A program made the position numbers and the translations under genes. Source: Novosphingobium rosa NBRC 15208 (GTDB taxonomy: Bacteria > Pseudomonadota > Alphaproteobacteria > Sphingomonadales > Sphingomonadaceae). Taken from it: a DNA stretch of 64,000 nucleotides. The notes beneath the pieces were generated by a model. It did no database searches. It saw only the letters and a list, made by a program, of their open reading frames with translations, and was not told the DNA's origin. Location of the stretch: the NCBI RefSeq assembly GCF_001598555.1, contig NZ_BCZE01000024.1:1-64000 (forward strand), written 5' to 3'. Below, in pieces: positions 23,671-33,516 of the stretch (the first letter of the stretch is position 1; each line of letters starts with the position of its first letter).

Positions 23671-25797
23671 ATGAGCAACTCGCGAGACCTTGTTGCCAAA
23701 CCTGCGGAAACAGCCGCGATCGCCACGCTGGGCGATCAGGCGATCGCCGTTTCGGACCGGCTCGATCTGGTCGGCACGGTCAGCTTTCTGCGCCGACGGC
23801 TCGGGATCATTCTGGGCTGCGCGGCGCTTGGCCTGCTGGCGGGCGGGGCCTTCAGCTTCTTCTCGCACAAGACCTGGCGCGCCGAGGCGACGGTGATGGT
23901 GCTGGACACTGCCAAACAGTCGCCCGGCAATGGCCCGGATGACACGACGGCGAGCGTGCCCGAGACGCAGCTGGTCGATACGCAGACGGCCATCATCGAG
24001 TCGCAGGATATGGCCGCGCGGGTGGCGCAGGCGCTGCCTGTCGGTACCATGATGCCGTCGCAGGCGGTTTACGACATTCTGATGCACCGTGTCGCGGCCA
24101 AGCGGAACAACCAGACCTATGCGCTGACCATCAGCTATGACGCGCCCTCCGCGCGTGAGGCGCAGTTGGTGGTGAACGAATATGCAAGGCAATATTCGCA
24201 ATGGCAGGTCACCGCCGAACAGGAGCGCAACCTGCGCCTGCGCAAGCAGGTGGAGGGGCGGCTGGAAAAGCTGCGTGTTCAGGCCCAGTCGGACACCGAG
24301 GCTTTGCAGCATTATCGCATCGCGCATAATCTGCTCAGCACCTCGGGCGCCTCGGTGGCCGAGCAGGAGATTTCCGCCTATAATCTGGAGGTCAGCAAGG
24401 CCCGCGCCGCCGCGGTCGAGGATCGGGCGCGGCTCGATACGGCGATCCAGCAATTGCGTCAGGGCTCATCCGGCGACGATGTGGGGGAGGCGCTCGATTC
24501 GCCGGTGATCTCCAGCCTGCGCACGCAGGAAGGGCAACTGGCGGGGCAGGTCGCCAATCTGGAGTCGCGCTATGGCCCCAACCATCCCGCGCTGATCCAG
24601 AGCAAGAACCAGCTGCAGGAGGTGCGCAGCCGCATTCAGGCGGAAATCGGCCGGGTGATGTCCAACCTGCAAGCCAAGCGCAATGTCTCGCAGGAGCGGC
24701 TCTCCTCGCTTGACGCCAGCCTTGAGGGCGCGCGGGCCAAGCTGGCCGACAACAATGCCGCCATGGTGGGGCTGAGCGGGCTGGAACGCGCCGCCAATGC
24801 CTCGCAGGGCATCTATGACACCTATCTGAGCAGCTACAAGCAGCTGCTGGCCGCCGAGGGCAGCGAGCGCCCGATGGCGCGCATCCTCTCGCTGGCCTCC
24901 GAACCGAAAAAGCCGCTGTCGCCCAACATTCCGCTGGTGATCGCGCTGGCGACGGTGATCGGTCTGGGTGTCGGCGTGGTGGGCGCCTACATCACCGACG
25001 CGCTGTTCCTGGGCGTGACGACGGCTTATGACGTCGAGCACAATCTGGCCGAGAACTATCTGGCCTCGATTCCCCTGCTCTCCTCGGTTCATGCCGAAAG
25101 GCCGCCGGCGCTCTCGGCGGTGCAGGACAGTCCCCGTTCCGCCTTCACCGAGGCCTTCAGGGTGCTGGGCACGGCCATCGATCAGTCCACGGCGGGCAGG
25201 GCGCAGGTGATCGCGCTGACCTCGGCGCTGCCGGGCGAGGGCAAGACGATGACCTCTTGCTGTCTGGCCCATGTGCTGGCCGAGGGCGGCGCGCGCACCC
25301 TACTGATCGATTGCGACATGCGCCGCAGGGGCATCAGCCGCCAGTTCAACGTCGGCCCGGATCATCCCGGGCTGATCGAGATTCTGGATGGTACGGCCGC
25401 GCTGGAGATCGACCATCTGATTCAGGACCGCATGCTCTGCGTGATCCCGCTGGGCGCCAATTCGGCGGATTCGGAAAGGTTGCTGACGGGGCCGCTCTTC
25501 ACCCAATTGCTGGAAGCGATGCGCGGCAAGTTCGACCGGATCATCCTCGATCTGCCGCCGATCCTGCCCATCGCCGCGACCCGCACGCTGGCCACGCGGG
25601 CCGATGCCGTGGTGATGGTCGCCAAATGGCGGGAGACCTCCTCCTTCGCCATTCGCACGGCGCGCGGGCGCCTGCCCAAGAACCTCGTCAATGTCGTGGG
25701 GGTGGCGCTCAATCAGGTCGATCTGACCAAGCGCGCCTATTTCACGCGTGAAGATCCCGCCTTTTACTACAACAAATACAGCGAGTATTACACATGA
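23671..25797 (+). CDS. EPS chain-length regulator with tyrosine autokinase (Wzc/BY-kinase)
   Basis: The 708-residue inner-membrane protein has a Wzz domain (helix GIILGCAALGLLAGGAFSFF near residue 50), a long periplasmic coiled coil and a second helix near residue 430 (IPLVIALATVIGLGVGVVGA). A cytoplasmic BY-kinase follows with Walker A (SALPGEGKTMTS), A' (TLLIDCDMRRRG) and B (RIILDLPPILP). The tail is rich in tyrosine (AYFTREDPAFYYNKYSEYYT), the autophosphorylation cluster. It controls polymer length and export together with the Wza-like protein. The gene overlaps the next by four bases (ATGA). Confidence 0.93.
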   Translation: MSNSRDLVAKPAETAAIATLGDQAIAVSDRLDLVGTVSFLRRRLGIILGCAALGLLAGGAFSFFSHKTWRAEATVMVLDTAKQSPGNGPDDTTASVPETQLVDTQTAIIESQDMAARVAQALPVGTMMPSQAVYDILMHRVAAKRNNQTYALTISYDAPSAREAQLVVNEYARQYSQWQVTAEQERNLRLRKQVEGRLEKLRVQAQSDTEALQHYRIAHNLLSTSGASVAEQEISAYNLEVSKARAAAVEDRARLDTAIQQLRQGSSGDDVGEALDSPVISSLRTQEGQLAGQVANLESRYGPNHPALIQSKNQLQEVRSRIQAEIGRVMSNLQAKRNVSQERLSSLDASLEGARAKLADNNAAMVGLSGLERAANASQGIYDTYLSSYKQLLAAEGSERPMARILSLASEPKKPLSPNIPLVIALATVIGLGVGVVGAYITDALFLGVTTAYDVEHNLAENYLASIPLLSSVHAERPPALSAVQDSPRSAFTEAFRVLGTAIDQSTAGRAQVIALTSALPGEGKTMTSCCLAHVLAEGGARTLLIDCDMRRRGISRQFNVGPDHPGLIEILDGTAALEIDHLIQDRMLCVIPLGANSADSERLLTGPLFTQLLEAMRGKFDRIILDLPPILPIAATRTLATRADAVVMVAKWRETSSFAIRTARGRLPKNLVNVVGVALNQVDLTKRAYFTREDPAFYYNKYSEYYT

Positions 25798-26948
25798 ACC
25801 TGCTCGCCCCCGGTTTTGTCGCCGATGCTGTCGGAACCCCGGCGATCCTTCCGCGCGGCGTTTCGAAGCCCCGGGTCGCGATCGTTCATTACTGGCTGGT
25901 GGCGATGCGCGGGGGAGAGCGGGTGATCGAGCGGTTGCTGGGCCTCTATCCCGACGCCGATATCCTCACCCATGTCTATGATCCCGCGGCGGTGTCCGCG
26001 CGGATCAGGGCGGCGACGGTCCGCACCAGCTTCATCAACCGTCTGCCCTATGCGCGGAAATTCTATCAATATTACCTGCCGCTGATGCCGATGGCGCTGG
26101 AAGAGCTTGACCTCTCCGGTTATGACATCGTCATCAGCAGCGAGGCAGGGCCGGCCAAGGGCGTGATCACCGCGCCCAATGCCAAGCACTTCTGCTATTG
26201 CCACTCCCCCATGCGCTACATCTGGGATCACTATCACCAGTACCGCAAGGAGGCGAACCTGCTGGCCCGCATGGCGATGCCGACGATGTATCACCGGCTG
26301 CGCGAATGGGACGTCAGCTCCAGCGCGCGGGTCGATCATTTCGCCGCCAATTCAAGCTTTATCCAGCAGCGCATCCGCAAGTTCTGGCGGCGCGAGGCCG
26401 AGGTGATCCACCCGCCGGTGGAAACCAGCCTGTTCAGCCCCTCCTCCGAGATCGACGATTTCTACCTCTGGGTCGGCCAGATGGTGCCCTACAAGCGCCC
26501 GGATCTGGCCGTGGACGCCTTCAACGCCAATGGTCTGCCCTTGGTGATGGTGGGCAGCGGCGGCATGGCCAAGGCGCTGAAGGCGCGGGCCAGGCCGAAC
26601 ATCCGCTTCGTCAGCAATCTCGACTTCGCAACGTTGCGCCAGACCTATGCGCGAGCGCGGGCGCTGGTGATGACGGCGGAAGAGGATTTCGGCCTGACGC
26701 CGGTGGAAGCCATGGCCTCGGGCAGGCCGGTGGTGGGGCTGGGGCGCGGCGGGCTGCTCGACAGCGTCGTGCCCGACCGCACCGGCGTGTTGTTCGAGCG
26801 GCAGGAGGTCGAGGATCTGATAGAGGCCGTCAGCCGCATGGAGCATTTCCTGCGTGATTTCGATCCGCGCCATGCCGTGGAGCAGGCAGACCGGTTTTCG
26901 GCGGCGCGTTTTGATCGGAAGATCCGGCGGTTTACGCAGATTCATTAG
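25794..26948 (+). CDS. Glycosyltransferase family 4 (GT-B)
   Basis: The 384-residue cytosolic protein has an N-terminal acceptor domain (VAIVHYWLVAMRGGERVIER, around residue 23) and a C-terminal donor domain with the E-x7-E-like motif MTAEEDFGLTPVEAMASGRPVVG (Glu299 region). It resembles AceA/GumH-type transferases that add a sugar to the lipid-linked repeat unit. It is translationally coupled to the Wzc-type gene and ends the forward EPS operon. The sugar is not identifiable. Confidence 0.88.
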   Translation: MNLLAPGFVADAVGTPAILPRGVSKPRVAIVHYWLVAMRGGERVIERLLGLYPDADILTHVYDPAAVSARIRAATVRTSFINRLPYARKFYQYYLPLMPMALEELDLSGYDIVISSEAGPAKGVITAPNAKHFCYCHSPMRYIWDHYHQYRKEANLLARMAMPTMYHRLREWDVSSSARVDHFAANSSFIQQRIRKFWRREAEVIHPPVETSLFSPSSEIDDFYLWVGQMVPYKRPDLAVDAFNANGLPLVMVGSGGMAKALKARARPNIRFVSNLDFATLRQTYARARALVMTAEEDFGLTPVEAMASGRPVVGLGRGGLLDSVVPDRTGVLFERQEVEDLIEAVSRMEHFLRDFDPRHAVEQADRFSAARFDRKIRRFTQIH

Positions 26949-26970
26949 AGAGAGCAGAAGGGAAAGGCGA

Positions 26971-27200
26971 AATGCGAGGGCCATCGCCCTCGCGCTCCCT
27001 TTAGTTTCTACGTGAGCGCTAAAGGTTCAGCGTTAGAACAACGTCGCTGCGCCGCAGGCAATCAAATGGATTGAGACAAACGCGCCAGCCTGGCGCAACA
27101 TCTCGTTCATGCCTGCGGCGCTGCAAACTAAGCGCTTTGGCCGAACCAGAAGCGCAACGAAGACACTAAAGGGAGCGCGAGGGTTATGACCCTCGCATCT
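26971..27200. repeat. Dispersed intergenic palindromic element, copy 2
   Basis: A perfect hairpin GCGAGGGC-CATC-GCCCTCGC starts near 26975. The 18-mer beginning CCCTCGCGCTCCC (26987-27004) is perfectly inverted at 27166-27183. The inside also contains inverted GCGCCGCAGGCA / TGCCTGCGGCGC arms. The right half, reversed, matches the left half of the element at 1131-1372. It fills the gap between two convergent glycosyltransferase genes and may also act as a terminator. Confidence 0.75.
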
Positions 27201-27222
27201 TTTCTTCCTGATTTCCTAAATT

Positions 27223-28335
27223 CTACCCCCGCGCAACAATAGCCTGCGTATCAGCCCGCTCCACAGGTTGCTTCGCGCTTTCCACCAGCTGCAGCAGGCG
27301 TCCCGCAGCACTGTCCCAGCGGAACCGGGCCGCATGGGCCAGTCCGGCCCGACGCATGGCTTCCAGCTTCGGCGTAGAGCTGGCCAGATCGCAGATGCGG
27401 GCGGTCCAGCCCGGCCTGTCGAGCGGTGGGCAGTAGGCCGCCGCCTCGCCGCAGGTTTCGCGCAGGGCGCCGCCGTCCGAACTCAGCACCGGGCAGCCGC
27501 AGGCCATCGCCTCCAGCGCGGGCAGGCCGAAACCTTCGGTCAGCGAGGGCAGCAGGAACAGCCGGGCGTGGCGGTAGAGCGCCTTGAGTTCGCCGTCGCT
27601 GACCCGCCCTGTCGCGATCACATCCTGCCCGGAGGCCGCCTCACCGCCGCCCACCAGCACCAGCGGCAGGCGCGGCGCGGGCAGGGCGGCATGGGCCTCC
27701 AGCAGCATGGGGATATTCTTGTGCCGGGCCTTGGCGCCGATGGCCAGCAGGTAGCCGCCCGGCCGCAGGCCAAGGCGGGGCAGGATCGTGTCATCCGGGG
27801 TGATCGGGTCAATATGGTCGATGCCGTTGGGAAGAACATCGAAGGCGCGCCCACTGCCGACGCCGTGATGTCGCAAACGTTCGGCAGAATGGTCCGAAAC
27901 CGTCGCAATATGCTGCGCCCGGCGGGCCAGAAGCGGCTGCAGCAGGCGATAGGCATGGCGGAAGGCCGGGCTGTAGCTGTCCGGCACATCATGGACCTGG
28001 GCATCATGCATCAGCACCAGTTGCCGCCGCCGCAGCACCGGCCCCATGTTGCAAAGGCTGAGCAGCACAGCCTCCCGCTGGAGCAGGGCCAGCTCGATCT
28101 GCTCCCAGCCATAGCCCCGATGGCGCGAGCGCAGGATCGGGCATTCGGCATCGAGGTTGAGGCATGCGCGGATCGCCCCGTCGCCGGGCGCATCGGCGGG
28201 AACCGCGATTGACAGGGCGATGGCGGCTCCCGCTCTGCGGCGTTTTTGCAGCGCGCGGACCAGTTCGATCGCCACCCGGTCGACGCCGGTTGCAGGCCTG
28301 CTGAGGAAGCGGCCATTGATCAGCAGCGCGGTCAT
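27223..28335 (-). CDS. Glycosyltransferase family 4
   Basis: The 370-residue GT-B protein starts with ALLINGRFLSRPATGVDRVA, the usual acceptor-side loop of mannosyltransferase-like GT4 enzymes. Its donor site lies in LPSLTEGFGLPALEAMACGCPV. From the ATG at 28335 the alignment is complete; an open frame extends 33 codons upstream into the preceding gene but looks non-native. It is downstream of the GT2 gene at 28406-29272 on the same strand. It probably adds one sugar of the EPS repeat. Confidence 0.87.
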   Translation of the reverse strand: MTALLINGRFLSRPATGVDRVAIELVRALQKRRRAGAAIALSIAVPADAPGDGAIRACLNLDAECPILRSRHRGYGWEQIELALLQREAVLLSLCNMGPVLRRRQLVLMHDAQVHDVPDSYSPAFRHAYRLLQPLLARRAQHIATVSDHSAERLRHHGVGSGRAFDVLPNGIDHIDPITPDDTILPRLGLRPGGYLLAIGAKARHKNIPMLLEAHAALPAPRLPLVLVGGGEAASGQDVIATGRVSDGELKALYRHARLFLLPSLTEGFGLPALEAMACGCPVLSSDGGALRETCGEAAAYCPPLDRPGWTARICDLASSTPKLEAMRRAGLAHAARFRWDSAAGRLLQLVESAKQPVERADTQAIVARG

Positions 28336-28405
28336 CGCCGCTCGGCATCGCATGCGCGCATCGGGCGCGCGGTCTTGTTCGCGCGCATCGGGCGCGCAGG
28401 CCCTG

Positions 28406-29272
28406 TCACAGCCCCAGAACCCGGCGCGGATCAATCCTGCCGCTGGTCAGGTCGCGCATCGCCAGCAAGTTGCCTTTCAGCCGTCCGCGCCGGTCGACCG
28501 GAGGGCTGGGGGTCAGGCTGCCCGCCACATTGGCCAAAACATTGCAGGTCAGAATGCGCCAGCCATGCAGGAAGCGGATCGTCCCCTTGCGCCGCAGATA
28601 GATGACATTGGCGATCTGCGAATAGCCCAGCCGCAGCCCGGACGTGCGCCCGCCGCGCACGCCCAGATGGATGCCGGTCAGCGCCGCCGTGCGGTAGAGC
28701 CTGCCATGCTGCGCCAGCCTGCTGCTGAAATCGACATCCTCCTGCCAGCCATAGAGCGGCAAGGCCTCGTCGAAACGCAGCTGCGGATTGGCGCTGAGGC
28801 GGATCGCCATGTTGCAGCCATAGAGCCAGGCCGTGCGCGCCTCTCCCGCAGGGGGGCGCTCCTGCTGCACGTCGAGCTGGTGGACAGCCTCCTCGAAGCC
28901 CAGAGACCCGGTCTGCGCGCCATCGCGCACCAGTTGGCCGGTGAGGCCAACGATGCCGGTATCGGCGGTCATCAGCGCCTCGACCTGCTCCAGAAAGTCA
29001 TGGGCGGGCACGAAATCATCGTCGAAGAAGACCACCACATCGCCCTTGTCGCCCAGCGCGGCCAGCCCGGCATTGCGCTGGTGACACAGGCCTTTTGCGG
29101 TGAGCAGGATCTGGAGATGGGGATATGCGCCCTCCACGCCCGCGACATCGGCGGGGCAGGTGCCCACCACCAGCACGCCATCGGGGAGGCGGGTCTGATC
29201 CGTCAGGCGCCGGATCACCTTGCCGAGAACCTCGGCTCTGCCGGTTGTCGCAAAGATCACGTGAATGCGCAT
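28406..29272 (-). CDS. Glycosyltransferase family 2 (GT-A)
   Basis: The 288-residue protein has the GT-A nucleotide site HVIFATTGRAEVLGKVIRRL at its start, the metal-binding acidic motif VVFFDDDFVPAHDF around residue 80 and a downstream WQEDVDFSSRL that supplies the catalytic base region. There is no membrane segment. Its position among EPS genes suggests one side-chain or backbone transfer in repeat-unit assembly. The donor is not assigned. Confidence 0.88.
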   Translation of the reverse strand: MRIHVIFATTGRAEVLGKVIRRLTDQTRLPDGVLVVGTCPADVAGVEGAYPHLQILLTAKGLCHQRNAGLAALGDKGDVVVFFDDDFVPAHDFLEQVEALMTADTGIVGLTGQLVRDGAQTGSLGFEEAVHQLDVQQERPPAGEARTAWLYGCNMAIRLSANPQLRFDEALPLYGWQEDVDFSSRLAQHGRLYRTAALTGIHLGVRGGRTSGLRLGYSQIANVIYLRRKGTIRFLHGWRILTCNVLANVAGSLTPSPPVDRRGRLKGNLLAMRDLTSGRIDPRRVLGL

Positions 29273-29421
29273 GATCGGGGTGCTTGCTCCATCGGCGATC
29301 AGGTCATCGCGGCGTTTATGGAGCTTATCGGGAAGCGGCGCGGCCCGGAAGAAAACTTAAGGATATAGCCGAAAGGGGGAGCAGGCGGCCGGTGCGCCGC
29401 AGACTCGCTGGCGTGAGTCTT

Positions 29422-29703
29422 TCAGTTCAGTTTGGTGTCCATTTCGATTTCATCGGCAAGGTTGCGGAACAGGCCGGGCAGTTCAGCCCGCAGGCCAAAC
29501 ATCTCATAGACGTTCAGCGTGGCCCCCAGCATGGCCCGGGCGATTTCGGTGGCGGGCGAGCCATTGTGGATCAGCCGCGCATAGCTGTCGGTAAAGACCT
29601 GCGCGACTTCGGAAAAATCCGAAAAATCGATCGGACTTTGATCGGTTGGCGGCAAGTTTCTATCCTTTCTCGTTGGGCCGACCCATTCTTTGGCCAAGGA
29701 CAT
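29422..29703 (-). CDS. Small cytosolic protein of unknown function
   Basis: The 93-residue protein is predicted to be helical (SEVAQVFTDSYARLIHNGSP, IARAMLGATLNVYEMFG), acidic, and without signal or membrane segment. The codon pattern looks coding. It is encoded upstream of the GT2 gene on the same strand, about 150 bases away. I do not recognise the family; it could be an EPS-linked accessory protein. Confidence 0.55.
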   Translation of the reverse strand: MSLAKEWVGPTRKDRNLPPTDQSPIDFSDFSEVAQVFTDSYARLIHNGSPATEIARAMLGATLNVYEMFGLRAELPGLFRNLADEIEMDTKLN

Positions 29704-30085
29704 TGGCCAGGTGTTTTTTCTGCCAGTCCGGGCATCGTTCGCCGGGATGGTGGCGCAACTTTGCCAACTTTGTCTCAGGTGCCAACCACGATTTTACATT
29801 GCACCGGACGAGTTGCCGGTTCCGTGGGATGAGGTGTTCGATCATGGATGCGCGCCGCCAGTGTAATGCGACGCCGCCTCCGAGGAAAGTCGAGTTAGCA
29901 CCTATCTCGAATGATTAGCCGCCGGTTCCGAGGCAAAGATAGGGGGTAAAGCCTAAGGAGTAGGCGCGGTGGCAAAGCAGAGGGGCATCATCCCTTTGCG
30001 CACATGCCCGGCCGGGGCGGCAAGGATATGCTGCAGCTGCAACCAGCAGGGCGCCCCCCGCCCTCATTTAGGAGACCAGCGCGTC
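29704..30085. promoter_or_regulatory. Divergent region with an alternative upstream start
   Basis: The region lies between the small minus-strand gene and the glycosyltransferase at 30086. It contains a strong AAGGAG (29955-29960) eight bases before a GTG at 29969, which opens in the same frame as the glycosyltransferase and would add 39 Cys-containing residues. This could be the true start. No other gene is visible. Confidence 0.4.
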
Positions 30086-31186
30086 GTGCGGATTGTCCAT
30101 CTCCTCAAACATTCCCGCAAAGCCAATGGCCATGTCGAGGTGGCGGTCGATCTGGCCTGCGAGCAGGCGCGGCTGGGGCATGAGGTGCTGTTCGTGGCGG
30201 GGGCGGGCCATTTCGCGCCGGTTCTGGCCCGGCACGGGGTGACCTTCATCGAGATGCCCGAGGGCGGCGCGTTGCAGGCCATCGCCATGCTGCGCGATCT
30301 GGCCATTGTGCTGCGGCGCACAAAGCCCGATATCGTGCATGCGCATATGGTGGCCAGCGCGATTCTGGCGCGCCTGCTCGAGCCGCTGGGCGGTTACCGG
30401 CTGATCACCACGCTGCACAATTCCTTCGACCGCCAGAGCCGCCTGATGGGGCTGGGCGATCTGGTTATCGCGGTCAGCGATGCGGTGCGGCGCGAGATGC
30501 AGGAAAAAGGCATACCGGCCCGCAAGCTGCGCGTGGTGCACAACGGCACGGTGGATGGCGCGCGCCGGGCGCCCACTCCGCTGGAGGCCGCCAGGCTGCA
30601 GCATCCGGCCATCGTCACCGTGGCCGGGTTGCATCCGCGCAAGGGCATCGACACGCTGATCGACGCCTTCGCGCAGCTGCGTGAGGGCGGCCCGCAGGCG
30701 CATCTCTACATCGTCGGCGCAGGCCCGGCGCGCGCCGCGCTTGAAGAACGCGCGGCGGCGAGCGGGCAGGGCGACGCCATCCATTTCATGGGCTATCTGG
30801 CCGATCCGCTCAGCGTGCTGGCGGGGGCCGATGTCTTCGTGCTGGCCTCGCTGGCCGAGCCCTGCTCGCTGGCGCTGATCGAGGCGCGGCAGATGGGCTG
30901 CGCCTGCATCGCCAGCCATGTCGGCGGCAATCCGGAGATTCTGGACTTCGGTCAGAGCGGGCGGCTGTTCACGCCTGGCAGCAGCGCCGATCTGGCTGAG
31001 GCCTTGCGGGCGGTGGTGGGGGATAGCGCTGAACTGGCCCGGCTGAGGCAGGCCGCGCAGGACGGCAAGGCGCATTGGACCGTCGAGCGAATGGCCCGCG
31101 AAACCCTTGATATCTATCGCGAGGCACGCGGACTGGGGCGGCCGGCGGAACGGGCGCATGTGCCGGAAGGGGCCGTGCCGCAATGA
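30086..31186 (+). CDS. Glycosyltransferase family 4
   Basis: The 366-residue GT-B protein starts with RIVHLLKHSRKANGHVEVAV, the usual N-terminal beta strand and glycine loop. The donor site includes VAGLHPRKGIDTLIDAF and SLAEPCSLALIEARQMGC. I chose the GTG at 30086 because it begins exactly at the conserved strand and has AGGAG about 12 bases upstream; the GTG at 29969 is the alternative. It overlaps the GH16 gene by four bases, so the transferase and hydrolase are made together. Confidence 0.85.
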   Translation: MRIVHLLKHSRKANGHVEVAVDLACEQARLGHEVLFVAGAGHFAPVLARHGVTFIEMPEGGALQAIAMLRDLAIVLRRTKPDIVHAHMVASAILARLLEPLGGYRLITTLHNSFDRQSRLMGLGDLVIAVSDAVRREMQEKGIPARKLRVVHNGTVDGARRAPTPLEAARLQHPAIVTVAGLHPRKGIDTLIDAFAQLREGGPQAHLYIVGAGPARAALEERAAASGQGDAIHFMGYLADPLSVLAGADVFVLASLAEPCSLALIEARQMGCACIASHVGGNPEILDFGQSGRLFTPGSSADLAEALRAVVGDSAELARLRQAAQDGKAHWTVERMARETLDIYREARGLGRPAERAHVPEGAVPQ

Positions 31187-32001
31187 TGCCGCGATCCGTG
31201 ACGCGCGCCGTCGCCCTGCTGGCGACGGCGCCCTTCCTGCTGTCTGGCAACATCGCGTATTCCGCGCCGTCGCCCCCCCTCGACTTGTCGCATTATAGCC
31301 TGACCTTCGAGGAGAATTTCGACGATCTGAGCGTCAGTCCAAGGGGCGATGGCCATAGCCGCTGGATCGCGCATACGCCCTGGTCGGGCGATTTCGGCGA
31401 TGCGGTCTTTGCCGATCCCGAGCCCGGCTTTCCCTTCACGATCAAGGACGGCGTGCTGCGGATCGAGGCCCGCAAAAATGCGTCTGGCCGCTGGTTTTCC
31501 GGCCTGCTCTCCGCCGTGGACAGCAAGGACCGGGGCTTCTGTCAGCAATATGGCTACTTCGAAGCGCGGATGAAACTGCCGCCGGGCCCGGGCGTCTGGC
31601 CCTCCTTCTGGCTGATCGGGCGCGACAAGTCGAAGGGCTCGGCGGAAATCGACGTGATGGAATATTACGGGCGCGACAACAGCCAGTTCATTTCGACATG
31701 GCATGTCTGGAAGTCCCAGCTCGGTCAGCCCGATGAAGGGGGCCGCACCATCATCGCCGTGCCGTCGGGCAGCCTTTCGACGCAGTTCCACACCTATGGC
31801 GCGGAGGTGACCCCCACCGAGGTGCGCTTCTACCTCGATCGCGTGGAGCGCTGGCGGGTGCCCGCGCCGCCCAGCTACAGCAGCTGCTTCTATCCGCTGG
31901 TCGATCTGGCGCTGGGCTCGGGCTGGCCGATCAAGGATACGCCTGATCCATCGATGCTCTGGGTCGATTACATCCACGTCTACCAGCGCAAGTCGGACTA
32001 G
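31183..32001 (+). CDS. Secreted GH16-family glycoside hydrolase
   Basis: The 272-residue protein has a signal peptide (TRAVALLATAPFLLSGNIAYSA) and a GH16 beta-jelly-roll with the catalytic motif SAEIDVMEYYG: nucleophile Glu155 and acid/base Glu160. Trp and Phe residues around SFWLIG line the cleft. GH16 enzymes cut beta-1,3/1,4-glucans or galactans. In EPS loci (for example ExoK) they trim the polymer to length, which fits its coupling to a glycosyltransferase gene. It shares a CTAG with the end of the convergent flippase gene. Confidence 0.9.
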   Translation: MMPRSVTRAVALLATAPFLLSGNIAYSAPSPPLDLSHYSLTFEENFDDLSVSPRGDGHSRWIAHTPWSGDFGDAVFADPEPGFPFTIKDGVLRIEARKNASGRWFSGLLSAVDSKDRGFCQQYGYFEARMKLPPGPGVWPSFWLIGRDKSKGSAEIDVMEYYGRDNSQFISTWHVWKSQLGQPDEGGRTIIAVPSGSLSTQFHTYGAEVTPTEVRFYLDRVERWRVPAPPSYSSCFYPLVDLALGSGWPIKDTPDPSMLWVDYIHVYQRKSD

Positions 32002-33509
32002 ATCGAGGCCGGAGCCCGGCCTCGCGCAAGGCGGCGGGTGACGAACTCGATGGCCTGCGCCTCGATGGCCTCGGGCTGCCCGCTCAAGGCCCATGCCAGC
32101 AGATGAGCGCCCGCATAGCTGGCGCCGCCCAGCGGCACCAGCGCCAGCATGGAGCGCAGCGCGGGCAGCATGCCGGGGGCCGGGGGAAACTGGCGCAGGG
32201 CCAGCATCAACACCAACGCCATCACCGCGCCGCTCACCAGACTGCGCCAGATCCGGGCGAGCGCCCATGGCACCGAAAGCCCCAGCAACCGCCCGACCGA
32301 GCGCTGGCAGATGCCCGCCAGCAGCAGCTCCGCCGCGATCAGCGCATAGACCGCGCCTTGCAGCCCCAGCGTGGCAATGCCCAGGATCGTCACGGGAAAT
32401 CGGAAAAGCAGGTCGAGGAAATTGCGCTGGAACACCAGATCGGGCCGCCCCATGGCGTAGAACAGATTGGTCGTCACGCTGGAGAAGAAGGCGGGGATCA
32501 GCGCCAGCGACACCAGCGCGAAGATCGGCGTCGCCGCCGCCCATCGCGCGCCCAGCAGCACCGCCACGATCTGTGGCGCCAGCAGCGCCTGCCCCAGCCC
32601 CACCGGCAGGGCCACCGCCATGGTGGCGGAGAGCACCTTGCCATAGGCGCGTGTCATGCGCTGCGGATCGCTGTTTGAGGCTGAAAGCCCGGCCAGCACC
32701 GGGCGCATCAGCGTGTCCAGCACGATCTTGAAAGCGGTTCCGGCGAAATCGCGCGCGGTGGTGAACAGGCCCAGCGACTCATGGCTGACCATTTTGCCCA
32801 GCACGAAACGGTCGGTCTGCCAGTTGAGCGCGCTGCACAGCTGCCCGGCCAGGCCCCAGCCCATATAGCGGTAGAACAGCAGACGATGGTGCAGGGTGAG
32901 CCGGGGCCAATAGGGGCAGAGCGCATAGGAAAACAGCGCGGTGTAGAGCGGCGCGGCGATGGCCCCCGCCGCAATCGCCCAATAGCTGTGGGTGATGAGC
33001 CCGATGCTTACCGAGAGCAGCAGCGCCGCGACCTTGCCCGCAAGATCGGCATTGGCCTCGGGGCCGAAGCGCAGCGCCTTGAAGAGGAAAAACATCCGCG
33101 GGCTGCGCGCGCTGCGCAGCAGGGGCACGATCGAGAGGGCGCAGATCAGCGCCACCAGATGATCGTCCGCATAGAACCGCGCCAGCGGCACCGCCGCCGC
33201 CATCATCAGCACCATGATCGCCAGCCCGCGCAGCAGGGTGATGGTGAAAGCCGTATCGAGATGGGTGCGGGTGACCGGCGTGATCCGCAGCAGGGCGACG
33301 CCAGTCGGCAAATCCAGCACGGTCTCGATGATCTGGACGGTCGAGAGCGCAATGGCGACCCGTCCGAAATCGGCGGGCATCAGCAGCCGGGTCAGCACCA
33401 TCAGCATCGCGACATCCATCGCCTTGATGGCCAACCGGTTGACCAGCAGGAACAGGCTGCCTTTCGCCACCTTGTCATGCAGGCCGGGGGTGTCGGTCTG
33501 GCTGGTCAT
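31998..33509 (-). CDS. Lipid-linked oligosaccharide flippase (Wzx/MOP superfamily)
   Basis: The 503-residue protein has 12 or more hydrophobic segments and the MOP-family N-terminus (KVAKGSLFLLVNRLAIKAMD, LTRLLMPADFGRVAIALS). Wzx proteins move undecaprenyl-linked repeat units across the inner membrane for polymerisation by Wzy. The Wzy-like gene here lies 15 kb away, on the other side of the NRPS/PKS cluster. The phosphopantetheinyl transferase gene ends only seven bases upstream on the same strand, so the EPS and peptide clusters share a transcript here. Confidence 0.9.
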   Translation of the reverse strand: MTSQTDTPGLHDKVAKGSLFLLVNRLAIKAMDVAMLMVLTRLLMPADFGRVAIALSTVQIIETVLDLPTGVALLRITPVTRTHLDTAFTITLLRGLAIMVLMMAAAVPLARFYADDHLVALICALSIVPLLRSARSPRMFFLFKALRFGPEANADLAGKVAALLLSVSIGLITHSYWAIAAGAIAAPLYTALFSYALCPYWPRLTLHHRLLFYRYMGWGLAGQLCSALNWQTDRFVLGKMVSHESLGLFTTARDFAGTAFKIVLDTLMRPVLAGLSASNSDPQRMTRAYGKVLSATMAVALPVGLGQALLAPQIVAVLLGARWAAATPIFALVSLALIPAFFSSVTTNLFYAMGRPDLVFQRNFLDLLFRFPVTILGIATLGLQGAVYALIAAELLLAGICQRSVGRLLGLSVPWALARIWRSLVSGAVMALVLMLALRQFPPAPGMLPALRSMLALVPLGGASYAGAHLLAWALSGQPEAIEAQAIEFVTRRLARGRAPASI

Positions 33510-33516
33510 GACAGGC

